64,000 bases of DNA. Source: Prionace glauca (Eukaryota; Chordata; Chondrichthyes; Carcharhiniformes; Carcharhinidae). Shown here one piece after another: positions 12,840 to 25,111 of this stretch. The notes under the pieces are model-generated. The model saw only the letters and a program-made list of their open reading frames with translations, did not search any database and had not been told where the DNA came from. How positions within the stretch are numbered: the stretch's first letter is position 1; the number at the start of each line of letters is the position of its first letter. The DNA is taken from NCBI GenBank assembly GCA_037974335.1, contig CM075760.1, forward strand, positions 55,174,890 to 55,238,889, given 5' to 3'. Both the position numbers and the translations under genes were made by a program.

Positions 12840-14940
12840 GATGAAGCCTGTCCTCAGGGGAGGGTGTTAAACTGGGGGAGGGCTTGATACAACCGGATTA
12901 GGCAGGATCTTAAAGATACGCACTGGGGTAAGCTGTTTGATGGCAGGTCGACGCTGGGAATGTGGGAGTCTCTCAAGGGAAAACTAAAATCTTTGAAGGA
13001 AAGACATATGCCGGTCAAGAGGAAGGATGGGAAGGGTAGGATTAGAGAGCCGTGGGTAACTAGGGATATTGAGGACCTGGTCAGGAGGAAGAGGGAGGCG
13101 TACATTATATCTAGGCATTTGAGGACAGAGATAGCGTTAGAAGGATACAGAGAATGTAGGAGAGAACTTAAAAGGGGCATCAGAAAGGCAAAAGGGGGCC
13201 ACGAAATGGCTTTGGCGGGTAGGATTAAGGAAAATCCTAAGGCATTTTACTCCTATGATAGAAACAAAAGGATGGTTAGAGGGAAGATTGGTCCTCTCAG
13301 GGACAGAGGAGGGGAACTATGCTTGGAGCCTGGGGGAATGGGGGAGATCTTGAATGAATACTTTGCGTCGGTATTCACGCAGGAGAGGGGCCTGATGTCT
13401 GGTGCTGTGCTTGAGGAGTTTGAGGATCCGTTGAGGGAAATAGTCATCACGAGGGAAGAGGTGTTGGGGCTTTTAGACACTATAAAGACGGAAACATCTC
13501 CGGGGCTTGATGGCATCTATCCCAGGCTGCTAAGGGAGGTAAGGGATGAAATTGCTGGGCCTCTGACGCAAATCTTTGTCTCTTCTTTGGACATAGGTGA
13601 GGTCCCAGAGGATTGGCGGATTGCAAATGTAGTACCGTTGTTTAAAAAGGGTCAGAGGGATAACCCAGGGAATTATAGGCCAGTGAGCTTGACTTCAGTT
13701 ATAGGCAAGCTAATGGAGAGGATCCTCAAGAATAGGATGTATGAACATCTGGAGCGCTGCAATCTGATCAGGGATACGCAGCATGGCTTCGTTACAGGGA
13801 GGTCGTGCCTTACGAATCTAGTGGAATTTTGTGAAGAGGTGACAAAAACGGTTGACGAAGGACAAGCCGTTGATGTCGTCTATATGGATTTCAGTAAGGC
13901 GTTTGACAAGGTCCCTCATGGTAGGCTGATAGAAAAGGTGAAGGCTCATGGGATACAAGACCAAGTATGTAGACGGTGGAGAACTGGCTTGGGAGGAGGA
14001 GACAGCGGGTAGTAGTGGAAGACTCCTTTTCCAATTGGAGGTCTGTCACCAGTGGTTTGCCGCAGAGCTCGGTACTAGGACCTCTTCTATTTGTAGTATA
14101 TATTAATGACTTGGAAGAGGGGGTAGGTGGTGTGATCAGCAAATTTGCTGATGACACTAAGATGGTTGGATTGGCGGGTACTGGGGAGCAGTGCCTGGCA
14201 ATGCAACAGGACATAGACAGGCTGGTAGATTGGGCAGATAGATGGCAAATGGAATTTAATCCGGAGAAATGCGAGGTGATGCACTTTGGCCGGAATAATG
14301 TGAAGGGGAGTTATACGATAAATGGTAGAACTATCCGGAGCATAGATACGCAGAGAGACCTGGGGGTGCAAGTGCACAAATCCCTGAAGGTGTCGGTGCA
14401 GGTGCAGAATGTGATGAGGAAAGCGTATGGTATGTTAGCCTTCATAGGAAGGGGTATAGAATATAAGAGTAGGAATCTGATGTTGCAGTTGTATAGAACG
14501 TTGGTTAGGCCTCACTTGGAGTACTGCGTCCACTTCTGGTCGCCGTACTACCGGAAGGATGTAGAGATCCTGGAGAGAGTGCAGAGGAGATTTACCAGGA
14601 TGCTGCCTGGTATGAAAGGGCTGTCTTACGAGGAAAGATTGAACGAACTTGGGCTGTTTTCCCTTGAGAGACGTCGGCTGAGGGGGGATCTAATAGAGGT
14701 TTATAAGATTATGAAGGGGATAGATAGAGTAAATGGTGGTAAGCTTTTTCCGCTATTAGAAATGGATAGAACGAGGGGTCACGGGCTTAGGGTGAGGGGG
14801 GCTAGGTATAAGACAAATATTAGAGGGCAGTTTTTCGCGCAAAGGGTAGTGGGGGTATGGAATGCACTGCCGAGTAAGGTGGTGGAAGCAGTCACTTAGA
14901 CAGCCACATGAGCGGTCAACATATAGGGGGATATAGCAGG
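12840..14940 (+). mobile_element. CR1-like LINE, 5'-truncated, subfamily B
   Basis: Forward frames 12960-14012 and 13976-14899 encode the region after the endonuclease and then RT (SPGLDGIYPRLLREV, NYRPVSLTSVIGKLMERIL, QHGFVTGRSCLTNLVEF, VYMDFSKAFDKVPHGRL, KFADDTK, EYCVHFWSPYYRKDVEIL). One frame change near 13970 breaks the ORF, and the last residues before the usual C-terminus are deleted. The endonuclease is missing. It is otherwise long and well preserved, so relatively young. Confidence 0.9.
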
Positions 14941-15189
14941 CCTTACTAAACATTGTAGGCTTGGGATTCTGTTTTTGCCTCAGGGATGTTACAGTCTTTG
15001 CCTGTTTAATAATGAATTTTTTGTCTCCACAGGCATTTAAGTCCACCTTGTTGACCAGCAAGGGGCATGCATGTGGCAGGTTGTAGTGGGCTGCTCTTGG
15101 ATGTTGCTTCGGGAGTTGCCTATTGCTTCATGTCGTTAGTGTGCTTAAACTGGACCATCTCAAGGGCAACATGACAGCTCAGAGACTAT

Positions 15190-15475
15190 CTCTGTTGCTG
15201 TGCGGACACATGGATTTTGGCCTGTGTCTGTGGGTGTTTGCGCGTTCTCCCCGTGGTTGCGTGGGTTTCCTCCGGGTGCTCCGGTTTCCTCCCACATCCC
15301 AAAGATGTGCTTTTAGGCTGATTGATTGGGTAACAAATTGTCCCTATATTGGACCTCCCTGATCCTCGCACATTAGGCGTAGACTAAAATCATGAATAGG
15401 TCACTGAGACAATGGGACGGCGGCGCGGGCTCGTTGGGCCGAAGGGCCTGTTTCCCGTGCGGTGTTATGCTTTGT
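15190..15475 (+). mobile_element. V-SINE fragment
   Basis: It contains the V-SINE centre (gtgggtttcctccgggtgct, tttcctcccacatcccaaag) followed by a LINE-like tail (gggccgaagggcctgtttcc). The tRNA-like head is truncated. Confidence 0.75.
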
Positions 15476-15899
15476 TAATAAAGAAAAACATATTCAAGCT
15501 TTTTTCTTTACGATTTCGTGAAGGTGGTCGTCTCCGACGAGGCGTGAGTGTATTCGCCATACCTTTTACCCTGAACTAAGTGGTGTGTCAATCCATTAAT
15601 ATGTATGTATCTCAATCGATTTTATGACCCTATGATTTCAGTGGACAAATAAGATCAAGCACACTGCCATAGATCCGGAGTCACATAAAAGCCTGACCCG
15701 GGTGGGAGAACAGTTTTCTGTCCCCAAAACAATTAATGAACAAAATTGTTTAAACATTAGGATTATAAGATTATATTTGTTAAAATCACCATTATTGACG
15801 AAATAATTCAATTACTATCTATTGAATGAATTTACATTCCACCCCCTGAGATTTAAACTGTTTCACCTGATCGTTTGCCTGGATTAGTGGAAATAAAAG
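15476..15899. other. Intergenic, no recognisable feature
   Basis: AT-rich sequence without a supportable feature. Confidence 0.45.
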
Positions 15900-16905
15900 G
15901 ACATTTTTTCCGAGAGCCATCCACTGACTAATGGGGTCACGCAGGAGTCAATGCTGAGACCCGGCTGTTCATTATACTTATAAGTTACCTTAGTGAGTGA
16001 ATCAAATGTAATATTTCAAAATTGAGATACGATTGTGAGTTGTGAAGTGGATGCAATGAGGCTTCAAGGGGATTTAGGCAAGTTGACTGACTGGGTAAAA
16101 ATGACATATGAAATACAGCATGGAAAATGTGACGTTCTGCACGTTGGAAGAAAAAATGGTAATATTAAAATTTAGAAATATTGGGAAGTATCCTTGTACA
16201 CCAGTCACTGAAACGGGAGAGGAACCAAGTAATTAGAGAGAAAAACGGTATGTTGGTCTTCGTTGCAAGATGATTTGAGTTCAAAAGAACGGGCGTTTTA
16301 CTGCAGTTGTAACGGGGCCCGTTGAGCTCATACCTGGAGAATTGCGTGCAGTCTTGGTCTCCTTCCGTTATCAAACGACATACCTGTCATAGAGAGAGTA
16401 CAACTGAGGTTCATACATTGTACATATACTCGGATATTATTGGGTTGCCGAGACTGTCCTACGAGATTTGATTGGTTCGCTTGGGCTTGTATTGACTAAA
16501 TTTAGAAAGTTGGGAGGAAACTTGATTGAAGCACATTACATTTCAACAGCACTGGCCAGACCATATTCAGAAACATTGTTTTTCACTGCCGTGTGTCTCG
16601 AACCAGCATATATGGTCTAATGGTATGACAACCGCCATTTGGGGCAGACTGTTTCCATTTGGGAAACATGTAACGCATAAATTCTAGTGAACTTGTGGAA
16701 TTCCTGGAAGCTAAGTCAGGGAGTTCATTCAAGAAAGAGATACATGACATTTTAGATTTTAATGTCATTAAGGTGGGTGGGGAGAAAGCAGGAATATGGT
16801 TTTGAGGGAGGTAATCAGTCATAATCATATTGAATTTTAGAGCAGGCTGAAAGGACCCAACGGTCGACACTTGCTCCGACTGTCTATGTTTCTATGTTTA
16901 TTTGC
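15900..16905 (+). mobile_element. Old CR1-like LINE fragment
   Basis: Decayed text follows the RT order: 'actaatggggtcacgcagg' (SGVPQG region), a 'gttgactgactgggtaaaaatg' region like the thumb (quoted in part), 'aaatgtgacgttctgcacgt' (KCDVLHVG), and a 3' end 'tctatgtttctatgttta'. It has many stops and is clearly older than the subfamily A copies. Confidence 0.65.
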
Positions 16906-17559
16906 CTGTATCATGCACAGCCTAACAGCCTCGAATGATGTCGAGGAAGGCTGTGGACGACTGATGGAAAACTATTCCTGATGCGAATATTATTGACTTC
17001 TGTGAATTTCGAGCCATGCACATTATCTGTCTGGTAAATTTTCCGTCCCGTGGATGTGCTGTATCCCTTTAAAATGACAGTTGATTGTTCTGAAGCCCAC
17101 ATGGACAACGGGAAAGAGACACGGTCCCGAATCCGCATCATGCAGCTATCGCTTATGCTTCAGCACATAAATACTACATTTTGGCCATTATTTTATTCAC
17201 TCGGTCAGCATGTCGAGAAGAGTGGTCGTGATGTGATACATACGAGGTTTCCAGGAGTCGTTTCTCAAACTAATTTTAATTATTTCCATATGGACAGGAT
17301 AATATCTAATCGTGTTTTGTCTAGAACAAACTGTGCTACAGTTCAGGTATTTCCAGTTTTAATTCCTAATTAGCAATAATTGTATGTAGTCTCCGTTCAA
17401 ATTCAGTGAGCATGCATTTTTCTCAATCATGACAAGTTTACGTCGAACATAAAAAGTACTAACATAACTGCTGAATATTAGACTCAGTGTAAGGGCCGTC
17501 AATTCAAGACGAGTTGAAGAGTATTTTTTCTCTTATAGAGCGGTAAATCTGTTGAATTC
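16906..17559. other. Intergenic, no recognisable feature
   Basis: A 107-codon open frame at 17050-17373 shows no family motif, and I do not call it a gene. Confidence 0.45.
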
Positions 17560-17765
17560 TTTACGAATACTGCAGGGTTTGGGTCACTATTTATTGTCAC
17601 TGCAGAGAGAGGCTAAATTGTAATTAGTAAGGGAATCAATAGTTATGGGGATGTGGCGGGGATGTGGATGATTATCATATTTAATCTGTCAAGATCCCAT
17701 TGAATGGAGGAGCAGATTTGATGGATCAAATGGGCCTAATGCTGTTCCTACAATTATGATCATAT
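17560..17765 (+). mobile_element. CR1-like LINE 3' tail
   Basis: The text 'cattgaatggaggagcagat' and 'gggcctaatgctgttccta' matches the 3' terminal block shared by the CR1 copies. Nothing upstream of it is recognisable. Confidence 0.55.
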
Positions 17766-18229
17766 AGCTGTCACGACTGGAGGCCTTTTGTCACCCTGCC
17801 AGAATGAGACTTTCACCGTGTAGGAAACTGACACAAAGCATAAAGACTCCAGTCCTTGTAAACAGTGTAGTGATAATATTACAAATAGCGGTTAAAGAAA
17901 CACCTGTCTATTTTTACCAGTAGGTGACAGTTACGTGATATTCTACCCTTTGCGGATCTCCGACGAATGCAGCTTGGAAACAGAACATTGATCAGTTTCT
18001 CAATACAAATTGAAATTAGTTACCTATTTAATATATTTCCTTTTATTTCAAACTTCGGAATTAAAACAAAAACATTGGGTTTAATTTTCAGCACATGAAT
18101 TATAGTGTCAACACATAATATTTTTTTCGCGATGAATGGACTGGAAAATATCTAAACAACACGCTTATTGTAGAAAGATTATAGAAACCTATAATCTGGT
18201 CAGCCGACTATCGACTGTAGGGGAAAGTA
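17766..18229. other. Intergenic, no recognisable feature
   Basis: AT-rich sequence. No supportable feature. Confidence 0.45.
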
Positions 18230-19260
18230 AAATACTTGAATGTTTGTCTGGACATAAGAAGACATTGAGGAAATCATACGGATATCAAGAAGGATTGGCA
18301 TAGCTCCATGCAAGCGAAATTGTGTTTTAACATTTATTAGAGTTCATTGAGGAATTAACAGTCAAAGCAAGTAACGTAGAACATGTAGCTGTGGTACACT
18401 TTGATTTCCAAATGTTATTTGATAAATTTATGCATCAAAGGTTACGACAGAATAAGAGCTGATTTTGTAGGGCAAAAAGTCATATCATGGACAGAGGACT
18501 GATTAGCTAAAAAGAAGAAACAAAAGTTGACATTAATTTTGGGGCTTCCCAACTGCAGAAAATGGAAGATACAGGGATAGCACGGGGACATGTTCTTTGA
18601 GCTCAATGGCATGTATCATTAGACCGTGAACCCAGAATGAGTAGGCAGAAAGAATAGGAGACATTTTTTGCCAAGAACACCAAGATGGCTGGGAGTATGA
18701 ATTGTCTGAAGGAAATGTGCAGACTTCAAATGGATATTGATGGATACCTGAGTGTCAAAGAATATTTTGCACGTCGAGTTTGATGTGGAAAAATTTGAAA
18801 TTGTCCACTTTAGCAGGCAGAAATTGAATACAATATGCTATTTAAACGTAAAACGAAAGAACCACTCACAGTAAAGAGGAGTCGGCGTGCCCACTACATT
18901 GAGCAAAACAGGTTGGTTGTGCAAGTAACCGAAAAAACAGGAAGGCAACTGAATTACTGCAGCATATTGCAAGGAAGTAGAATATAAATCTTTTACCGCC
19001 GTTTTTGAGAGCATTGGTGCGACCACTTCCAGAGAACTGTGCACACTTCTGGAGAAAAATAATACATTAGCATTCGCAGTAATTGAAACGAAAATGTGCG
19101 CCCTCCTCATTCCTGTAGTTAAGTGTTTACACTTTCATAACAGATTGAAAGGAGTTAGCTCATACACATTCGAGATTACAAAAAATGAATAAGTGGTGAT
19201 TTTATTGAAACCATCGAAATTCCGAGGGGACATGATCAGGAGATCGAGGTCATACAGTCG
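18230..19260 (+). mobile_element. Very old CR1-like LINE remnant
   Basis: Weak forward similarity to RT text is visible: 'gtacactttgatttccaaat' (V-x-FDFQ), a run like WTEDWLA near 18490, 'gccaagaacaccaagatggc' at the FADDTKM position, and 'gatgtggaaaaatttgaaat' with 'gtccactttagcaggcagaa' (KCEVVHFG-R). Stops throughout. This is the most eroded LINE copy in the window. Confidence 0.5.
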
Positions 19261-20411
19261 ATAAAGTTGCGCTAAAGTGCCGTTTCAGCGCGGTGGCTAA
19301 AATACAGGACATCCATCAAGTATTACGTTATTCCCTTCTAGTTAGAAGTGATTTTTTACTCACTTTTGGTCATTGAAATTTAGGATGTTTTTCAAAGAAT
19401 TTAGAAGTAGTTTCATCAATAATTATACTCAAGGCGATAATAAAAAGTGGCAGATGAAAAAGGCTGAAAATTTTATTTCTGCACACAAGTCCCCTGTTGT
19501 TGTATTTCGAAGTGTGTACAGCATCATAATGTGAGGACAGGTATCGGGAACGATAGGTCAGAACAATTAAAATAGCCACTATATCAGAGCGGTCAGTGAA
19601 GATTATAGAAGAATTGGATAAAGTAGCTGAGAAGAGATTGAAAACGGAAAGTCATTGTTGACATCGATTGTCATCTGCTCTAGACTAAGTAAGGACATGC
19701 ATTTAGCTGAATGTAACTTTTTGACTAAGGGAACAACGACAAAAGAAGGGTTATGATGCGGTGGAATTATGTGATGGCATATATATGAGTCCTGCAGCTA
19801 TGAATATAAGTATTTGACTGGCAGTGCGAGAAGGATGAAGAAGATGATGGTTCTGAAGATGAAAGTGATGATCATGAGGATAATGGTGATGGTAGTAATG
19901 GACTTTTAGGGAATAAAATTGCAAGATTGTTTGAATAAGGCAGGGATAATGAACTGACATTATTGTTCTGCACAGAGATGACATAAAATGATTTTTAAAC
20001 GACCTCACATATGTTGCAATCACTTGAGGGAAATTTGATCGCACTAATCTATGGCAACAGCATCCTTCTTAGCCAAAGAGAGGGAAACCAAACAGAGTGA
20101 TAGACGCACGTTCCTGTTAAGTGCAGAAGTGAAGTCGACTCTCCTATTTAGCCCAACTTGCAAGAAAGTCAGTAAAAAAACATTTATAATCTGAATTTTC
20201 AGAGTCTCCCCCGAAGAAAACACAAAACACACATTTTTCATTTTCAAGTGTTAAGCCTTTGTTTATTCTGCGACAAATTTGTCATGATGGCAAACAAAAC
20301 AAAATAAATATAATACGGCATGTCAAAATTACTTCTTGATCAACACATAACTGAATCCATTGGCAAGAGTGATGGCGGAAATTATTCGCAGTTTTAAGGC
20401 TGATCTAAATG
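19261..20411. other. Intergenic with a short GA-rich low-complexity run
   Basis: No gene was recognised. At about 19838-19900 an imperfect GAT/GAA-rich run (gatgaagaagatgatggttc) would read as acidic residues, but it lies in no convincing ORF on that strand. Confidence 0.45.
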
Positions 20412-20420
20412 ATTACATAA

Positions 20421-22017
20421 GAACATAAGAACATAAGAACATAAGAAATAGGAGCAGGAGTAGGCCATCTGGCCCTTCGAGCCTGCCCCGCCATTCAATA
20501 AGATCATGTCTGATCTGTCATGACTCAGCTCCACCTTCCCGCCCTCTCCCCATAACCCTTAATCCCTTCTCTTATCAAAAACCCATCAACCCGTTTCTTA
20601 AAAATATTTAGCGAGGCAGCCTCCACCACTTCAACGGGCAGAGAATTCCAGAGATTCACCACCCTTTGAGTGAAGAAGTTCCTCCTCAACTCTGTTCTAA
20701 ACCGCCCCCCCCCCTTTATCTTGAGGCTGTGCCCCCTAGTCCTACTGTCTTTTTTGAGCGGGAACAGTCTCTCCACCTCTACCCTATCCATCCCATTCAT
20801 CATCTTATACGTCTCAATGAGATCTCCCCTCATTCTTCTAAACTCTAACGAGTACAAGCCTAGTTTATTCAGCCTCTCCTCATAGCTCAATCCCCTCAAC
20901 TCCGGTATCAGCCGAGTAAACCTCCTCTGCACTCCCTCCAGGGCCAAAACATCCTTGCGCAGGTGCGGCGCCCAAAACTGCACACAGTACTCCAGCTGCG
21001 GCCTCACCAATGCCCTATACAGCTGCAGCAAGACCTCCCTACTTTTATATTCAATCCCCTTCGCTATGAAGGCCAGCATCCCATTCGCCTTCCTGACCAC
21101 CTGCTGCACCTGCAAGCTGGGTTTTTGCGACTCATGCACAAGGACCCCGAGGTCCCTCTGCACCGTCGCCTGCTGCAGTTTTTCGCCCCGTAAGTAATAG
21201 TCCTTCCTACCATTCCTCCTACCAAAGTGGACCACCTCACACTTGCCAACATTAAATTCCATTTGCCATTTCCTGGCCCATTCGCCCAGCCTATCTAGAT
21301 CCTTCTGCAGACTCTCCACACCCTCCGCACAATTTGCCTTTCCCCCAATCTTGGTGTCATCAGCAAATTTCGACACCCTGCACTCGGTTCCCTCCTCCAG
21401 ATCATCTATATAAATGGTAAATAGCTGAGGCCCCAGCACCGACCCCTGGGGCACCCCACTAGTCACCAACCGCCAATCCGAATAGCACCCATTGACCCCC
21501 ACTCTCTGCCTCCTATTTGACAACCAATCCTCTATCCACGCTAACACCCTACCCCCAACTCCATGTCCCCTGACCTTCTGCAATAACCTCTTGTGAGGTA
21601 CCTTGTCAAACGCCTTCTGAAAATCCAGAAAGACCACATCCACCGGCTCTCCTCCATCCACTGCCCTAGACACATCCTCATAGAACTCCAGTAAATTTGT
21701 CAGACACGACTTCCCTTTAATGAAACCGTGTTGCGTCCGCCCTATCAAGCAATTCCCCTCAAGATGCCTCGCTATTTCCTCCTTAATGACGGTTTCTAAC
21801 ATTTTACCTACCACAGACGTTAAACTAACCGGCCTATAATTCCCCGCCTTTTGCCTGGCACCCTTCTTAAACAACGGCGTAACATTAGCCGTTTTCCAAT
21901 CTTCCGGCACTTCCCCGGAATCCAGCGACGTCTGGAAAATAACCACCAAGGCATCCACTATCACCTCCGCCATTTCTTTCAGAACCCTCGGATGCATTCC
22001 ATCCGGTCCTGGGGACA
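20421..22017 (-). mobile_element. CR1-like LINE, subfamily A, uninterrupted 5'-truncated reverse transcriptase
   Basis: The reverse strand has a single open frame from the 5' truncation point to the natural stop at 20525: SPGPDGMHPRVLKEMAEVI, NYRPVSLTSVVGKMLETVI, VFLDFQKAFDKVPHKRL, SGVPQGSVLGPQLF, KFADDTKIGG, then the conserved C-terminal region to GERAGRWS. A 9-bp direct repeat attacataa flanks it (20412-20420 and 22018-22026). The 3' end carries four ataagaac repeats (TTCTTATG on the sense strand). The clean ORF and target duplication point to a young insertion. N-terminal RT, endonuclease and ORF1 are missing, so it cannot be autonomous. Confidence 0.93.
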
Positions 22018-22026
22018 ATTACATAA

Positions 22027-22361
22027 CAATTACTTCCTCACAGGCATCAGAGCAATAACCCAGATGGAAACAAACGCCCAAATAATTTATAATTCGAGCA
22101 AGCACTTGAAAAATGACAACTTAACTCCCGAGGCTAACAGGAATACATAGAACAACGAGTCAGCAGCGGCAAAAGAGCTGAAATCTAACTGAGCGTATTT
22201 TACTGACGGGATTATGTGAGGATGTTGTCTTACTTTGTCGTTCATATATTGACACATTGGGAATGAAATTAATTCCGAGTGTATATTTGATGCGGGTCGT
22301 GTTTAATAGAAACAAGAACAGGAAACATGGCAAGACAACATTAATTTCTTGTAGAATTTTC
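22027..22361. other. 3' flank of receptor gene 2
   Basis: Probable 3' UTR or intergenic sequence of the minus-strand receptor. No clear poly(A) signal was seen. Confidence 0.4.
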
Positions 22362-25111
22362 CTATTTTAAGATTCTAAGCAATTTAATAAATTGACAAAA
22401 AGGATATTTCAGCCCATTTCTTAACTCATTTCTAAATTTTTTCTGTGTCCCAGCGTAAATGAATGGATTCATGCAAGAACTCAGAAACTGAAGCATAAAT
22501 CCTTTTTCCTCCAGGGTAAATGTTGATTCACTGGAATTAGAACCTGAAAAGTAAGTAACCTTTGCAATTCGGACGTAGAGTATAGTTATAAAAAATAACA
22601 AATATAACATAATGAAACTGCCCGAGATGGTGAAGAGTAAAACAATCGATCGTTTCCGCTTTTCCATTTCTGGATCAAGTTGATTCTCTCCATTTCCGTG
22701 GGCTCGGAGCCTCTTACGAGCTCCACTTGCCGCAAGGATGTGTCTGACAGTCAGAGCATTGAGCAGTAAAATCAGAATGAACGGGAGAAAAGGGGTTACA
22801 ATGCAACGAATCCAGTCATATGCAGCCCAAGCTGTTGAGATGTAAAAAAAAGCCTTTACATTACAGAACCAAGGCACTTTGTTAATTGTATATCTCGGTT
22901 CATATATGAAATACAAAAAGGCATTTTTTATGGAGGTCAGTGCAGTCACGATTCCTATCACCCAAGCAGCTGTCCTCTCAGAGCAATATTTCAGTTTCAG
23001 CTTCTGGCAACAAATGGCAACAAATCGATCGAAGGTGAAAGTGACCGTTAACCAGGCTGAGCTGTCTATTGCTGCAAAAATGAGCGCAGAACGGAGACTG
23101 CATATCGGCGTGATAGACAGGAAACTGAACGGGAAATAAATACCAGCAATCCGGTTTAATATTACAGCTGTTACAATGACCAAGAGATCAGTCACCGCCA
23201 TGGACACCAGGTAGTAAGTGATACATCCAGACAGGCCACATCTTCTTCGAGAGAAGATCACAATCACTGCCAAGTTAGCTGTAATAGCGAAAAGGAGAGA
23301 AAAAGAGTGTGTGTATGAATGGAGGAATCGACTAGAAACAAAATCATCCACTTTACAGTTTATGTGTGAAATTATAACTTCTTGCTGCCAGAAACTTATC
23401 CCTTATGCCGTGGAAAATTGCTATCAGTTAAAAATAATCATTCGGTTTCGAAAGATGAATAAATTTGGAATAGAAAGTATTACATTACAGAATCAGGGCA
23501 CTTTGTTAATTGTATATCTCGGTTCCTATATGAAATACAAAAAGGCATTTTTTGTGGAAGGCAGTGCAGCCACGATTCTTACAAATTAGAGATGTAACAA
23601 ATAAAGGCATAGAATCGAAATCATATCACTGAAGAATGGATTAGACAAACACGAAAATGCAACATCAGATAACCATACAGAATATTGAACTGGATCAATC
23701 ACGACAAAATAGAAAAAGAATATTAACTGTGAAATCTAACAAGAACATAGATTATATCTGACTGCGGATCAGAAGTTCCCCCGGCAATAAAAAAAAAACA
23801 TCAAATCTTTCATTATCAAAAACGTCAGTTATCGGCCTGTTAAAACTACGCAAATTAAATTGACTTTTTTTTTACATTCCGGCTGATACTTTGAACTGGA
23901 TGCAGAATTATGTCGGTCCTGCAACAAGTAATAATTTGTCGGGTAATAGTAATAATAATTATTATGTCGGGTCCTGCATCACTTCTGTCTTGATCAGGAC
24001 CAATGAAACTGACATATGATGAGGTCTCAATTGGAGAAAGATAATAAAACACTTCATCAGTGCTACACAGCCCTAATGCTCAGTTTACCCTGATAGTGAA
24101 TATTTGGAAAATACATTGTGCACGTTACCTGAGATGATGCCAGGAGTCATGGTTACTAAACTAATGCTGATAAATCAATTGTGAACAGAACAATCCTAGA
24201 CATTGCGGCCGATAGGCGCAGAAGGAAATCACGCAATCAACGGTCGCTATCTTAGAACAAACTACAGAAGCGGGTTTAGAAGAAGGGCAGCCTTGTGAAG
24301 TAGTCAGTGTGATAGGATAAAGATCGAAATACTTTTTTTGTGACTGAGGGGACATTCCAACAGTTCACAGGTATTTACCATGTATCAGTCAAAAAATATT
24401 TGCAAATCACCGTCCCTTCAACAAACTCAGTTGGAATTTTTTTTGACTGAATATCCCTCAAAGCGAATGTCTCAATGGCATTGTCATTGAGACATTATAA
24501 TCATTGCGGAAGGTGAAGGAGTGTGAGAATTCAGTCACACCAGCAGTGCTGGTGCCATATTGAAACAAACTGTACATCCAAATCACTTTATGATAATAGA
24601 GCTCCAATAATGTTGTTAACAATGCATTGATATTATGATGGCAGTACACTCGTTCACTCGTGGTCAGAACATCGAAACAGCAAGAGGTAATTGTGATAAA
24701 TGAGGCATATTATACATCTGATTTAATGAAATGAGCCTGAATACTGTCAGCAAGAATTTGATAGGGGATAAGTGTGAGGGCGAGTGTGAGATTTAAACAA
24801 TTCATATTGCAAATATATGGCAATGGAGGGAATAAATTATCACCACGAATGACGTGTCAATATTTCTAAATATAAATGTTATTGCGAAAGAGAAGAAAAT
24901 ATACCTTTAAATGTGAAAATGATATCCCATTGCATTGGAGAAGGAATATATGTATCGTGGAAATGCACAACTTGCAAAAACACACTGTTAATGCAACAAA
25001 AGAACGATTCACACAGCTAATAACAAACTGCAATAAAGTACCTGGAACTCCAATAGCTGCAATGACAGGATAGTAAATCGCAAACACCAAACCTTTTGGT
25101 ATTCCATGCAT
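22362..25111 (-). CDS. GPR139-like class A G-protein-coupled receptor, gene 2 (two exons)
   Basis: Predicted plasma-membrane seven-transmembrane receptor, ligand unknown. On the minus strand exon 1 is 25111-25042 (Met-His-Gly-Ile-Pro-Lys-Gly.., ending ..AIGVP before a gtac donor). Exon 2 is 23278-22362, after a ttacag acceptor. The junction codes Ala, giving ..GVPANLAVIVIFSRR; the product is 328 aa. Visible marks are AVTDLLV in TM2, DRF at about 107-109, CCQKLKLKYC after TM3, a basic third loop (ASGARKRLR) and NPFIYAGTQKKFR in TM7. An open reading frame runs a further 24 codons upstream of the acceptor, but that part has no receptor similarity and the acceptor is good, so I take it as intron. 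The closest relative in the window by eye is gene 1. The 1.8-kb intron contains a 99-bp copied piece of its own exon 2. Confidence 0.88.
23482..23580 (-). pseudogene. 99-bp duplicated fragment of receptor gene 2 exon 2, inside its intron
   Basis: The segment repeats 22858-22956 in the same orientation with about nine mismatches (shared block 'ctttgttaattgtatatctc'). It corresponds to the TM4 / second-loop region. It has no splice sites or frame of its own and is a partial local duplication. Confidence 0.8.

Noticed and set aside
19751-20044. His-rich frame (HHHHYPHDHHFHLQNHHLLH) on minus
   Set aside because: It is the complement of a GAT/GAA low-complexity run and not a gene.
23279-23351. 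Continuous upstream extension of receptor gene 2 exon 2 as a single-exon gene
   Set aside because: The extension lacks similarity to the other receptors, while a good acceptor and a matching 70-nt exon 1 at 25042-25111 exist.
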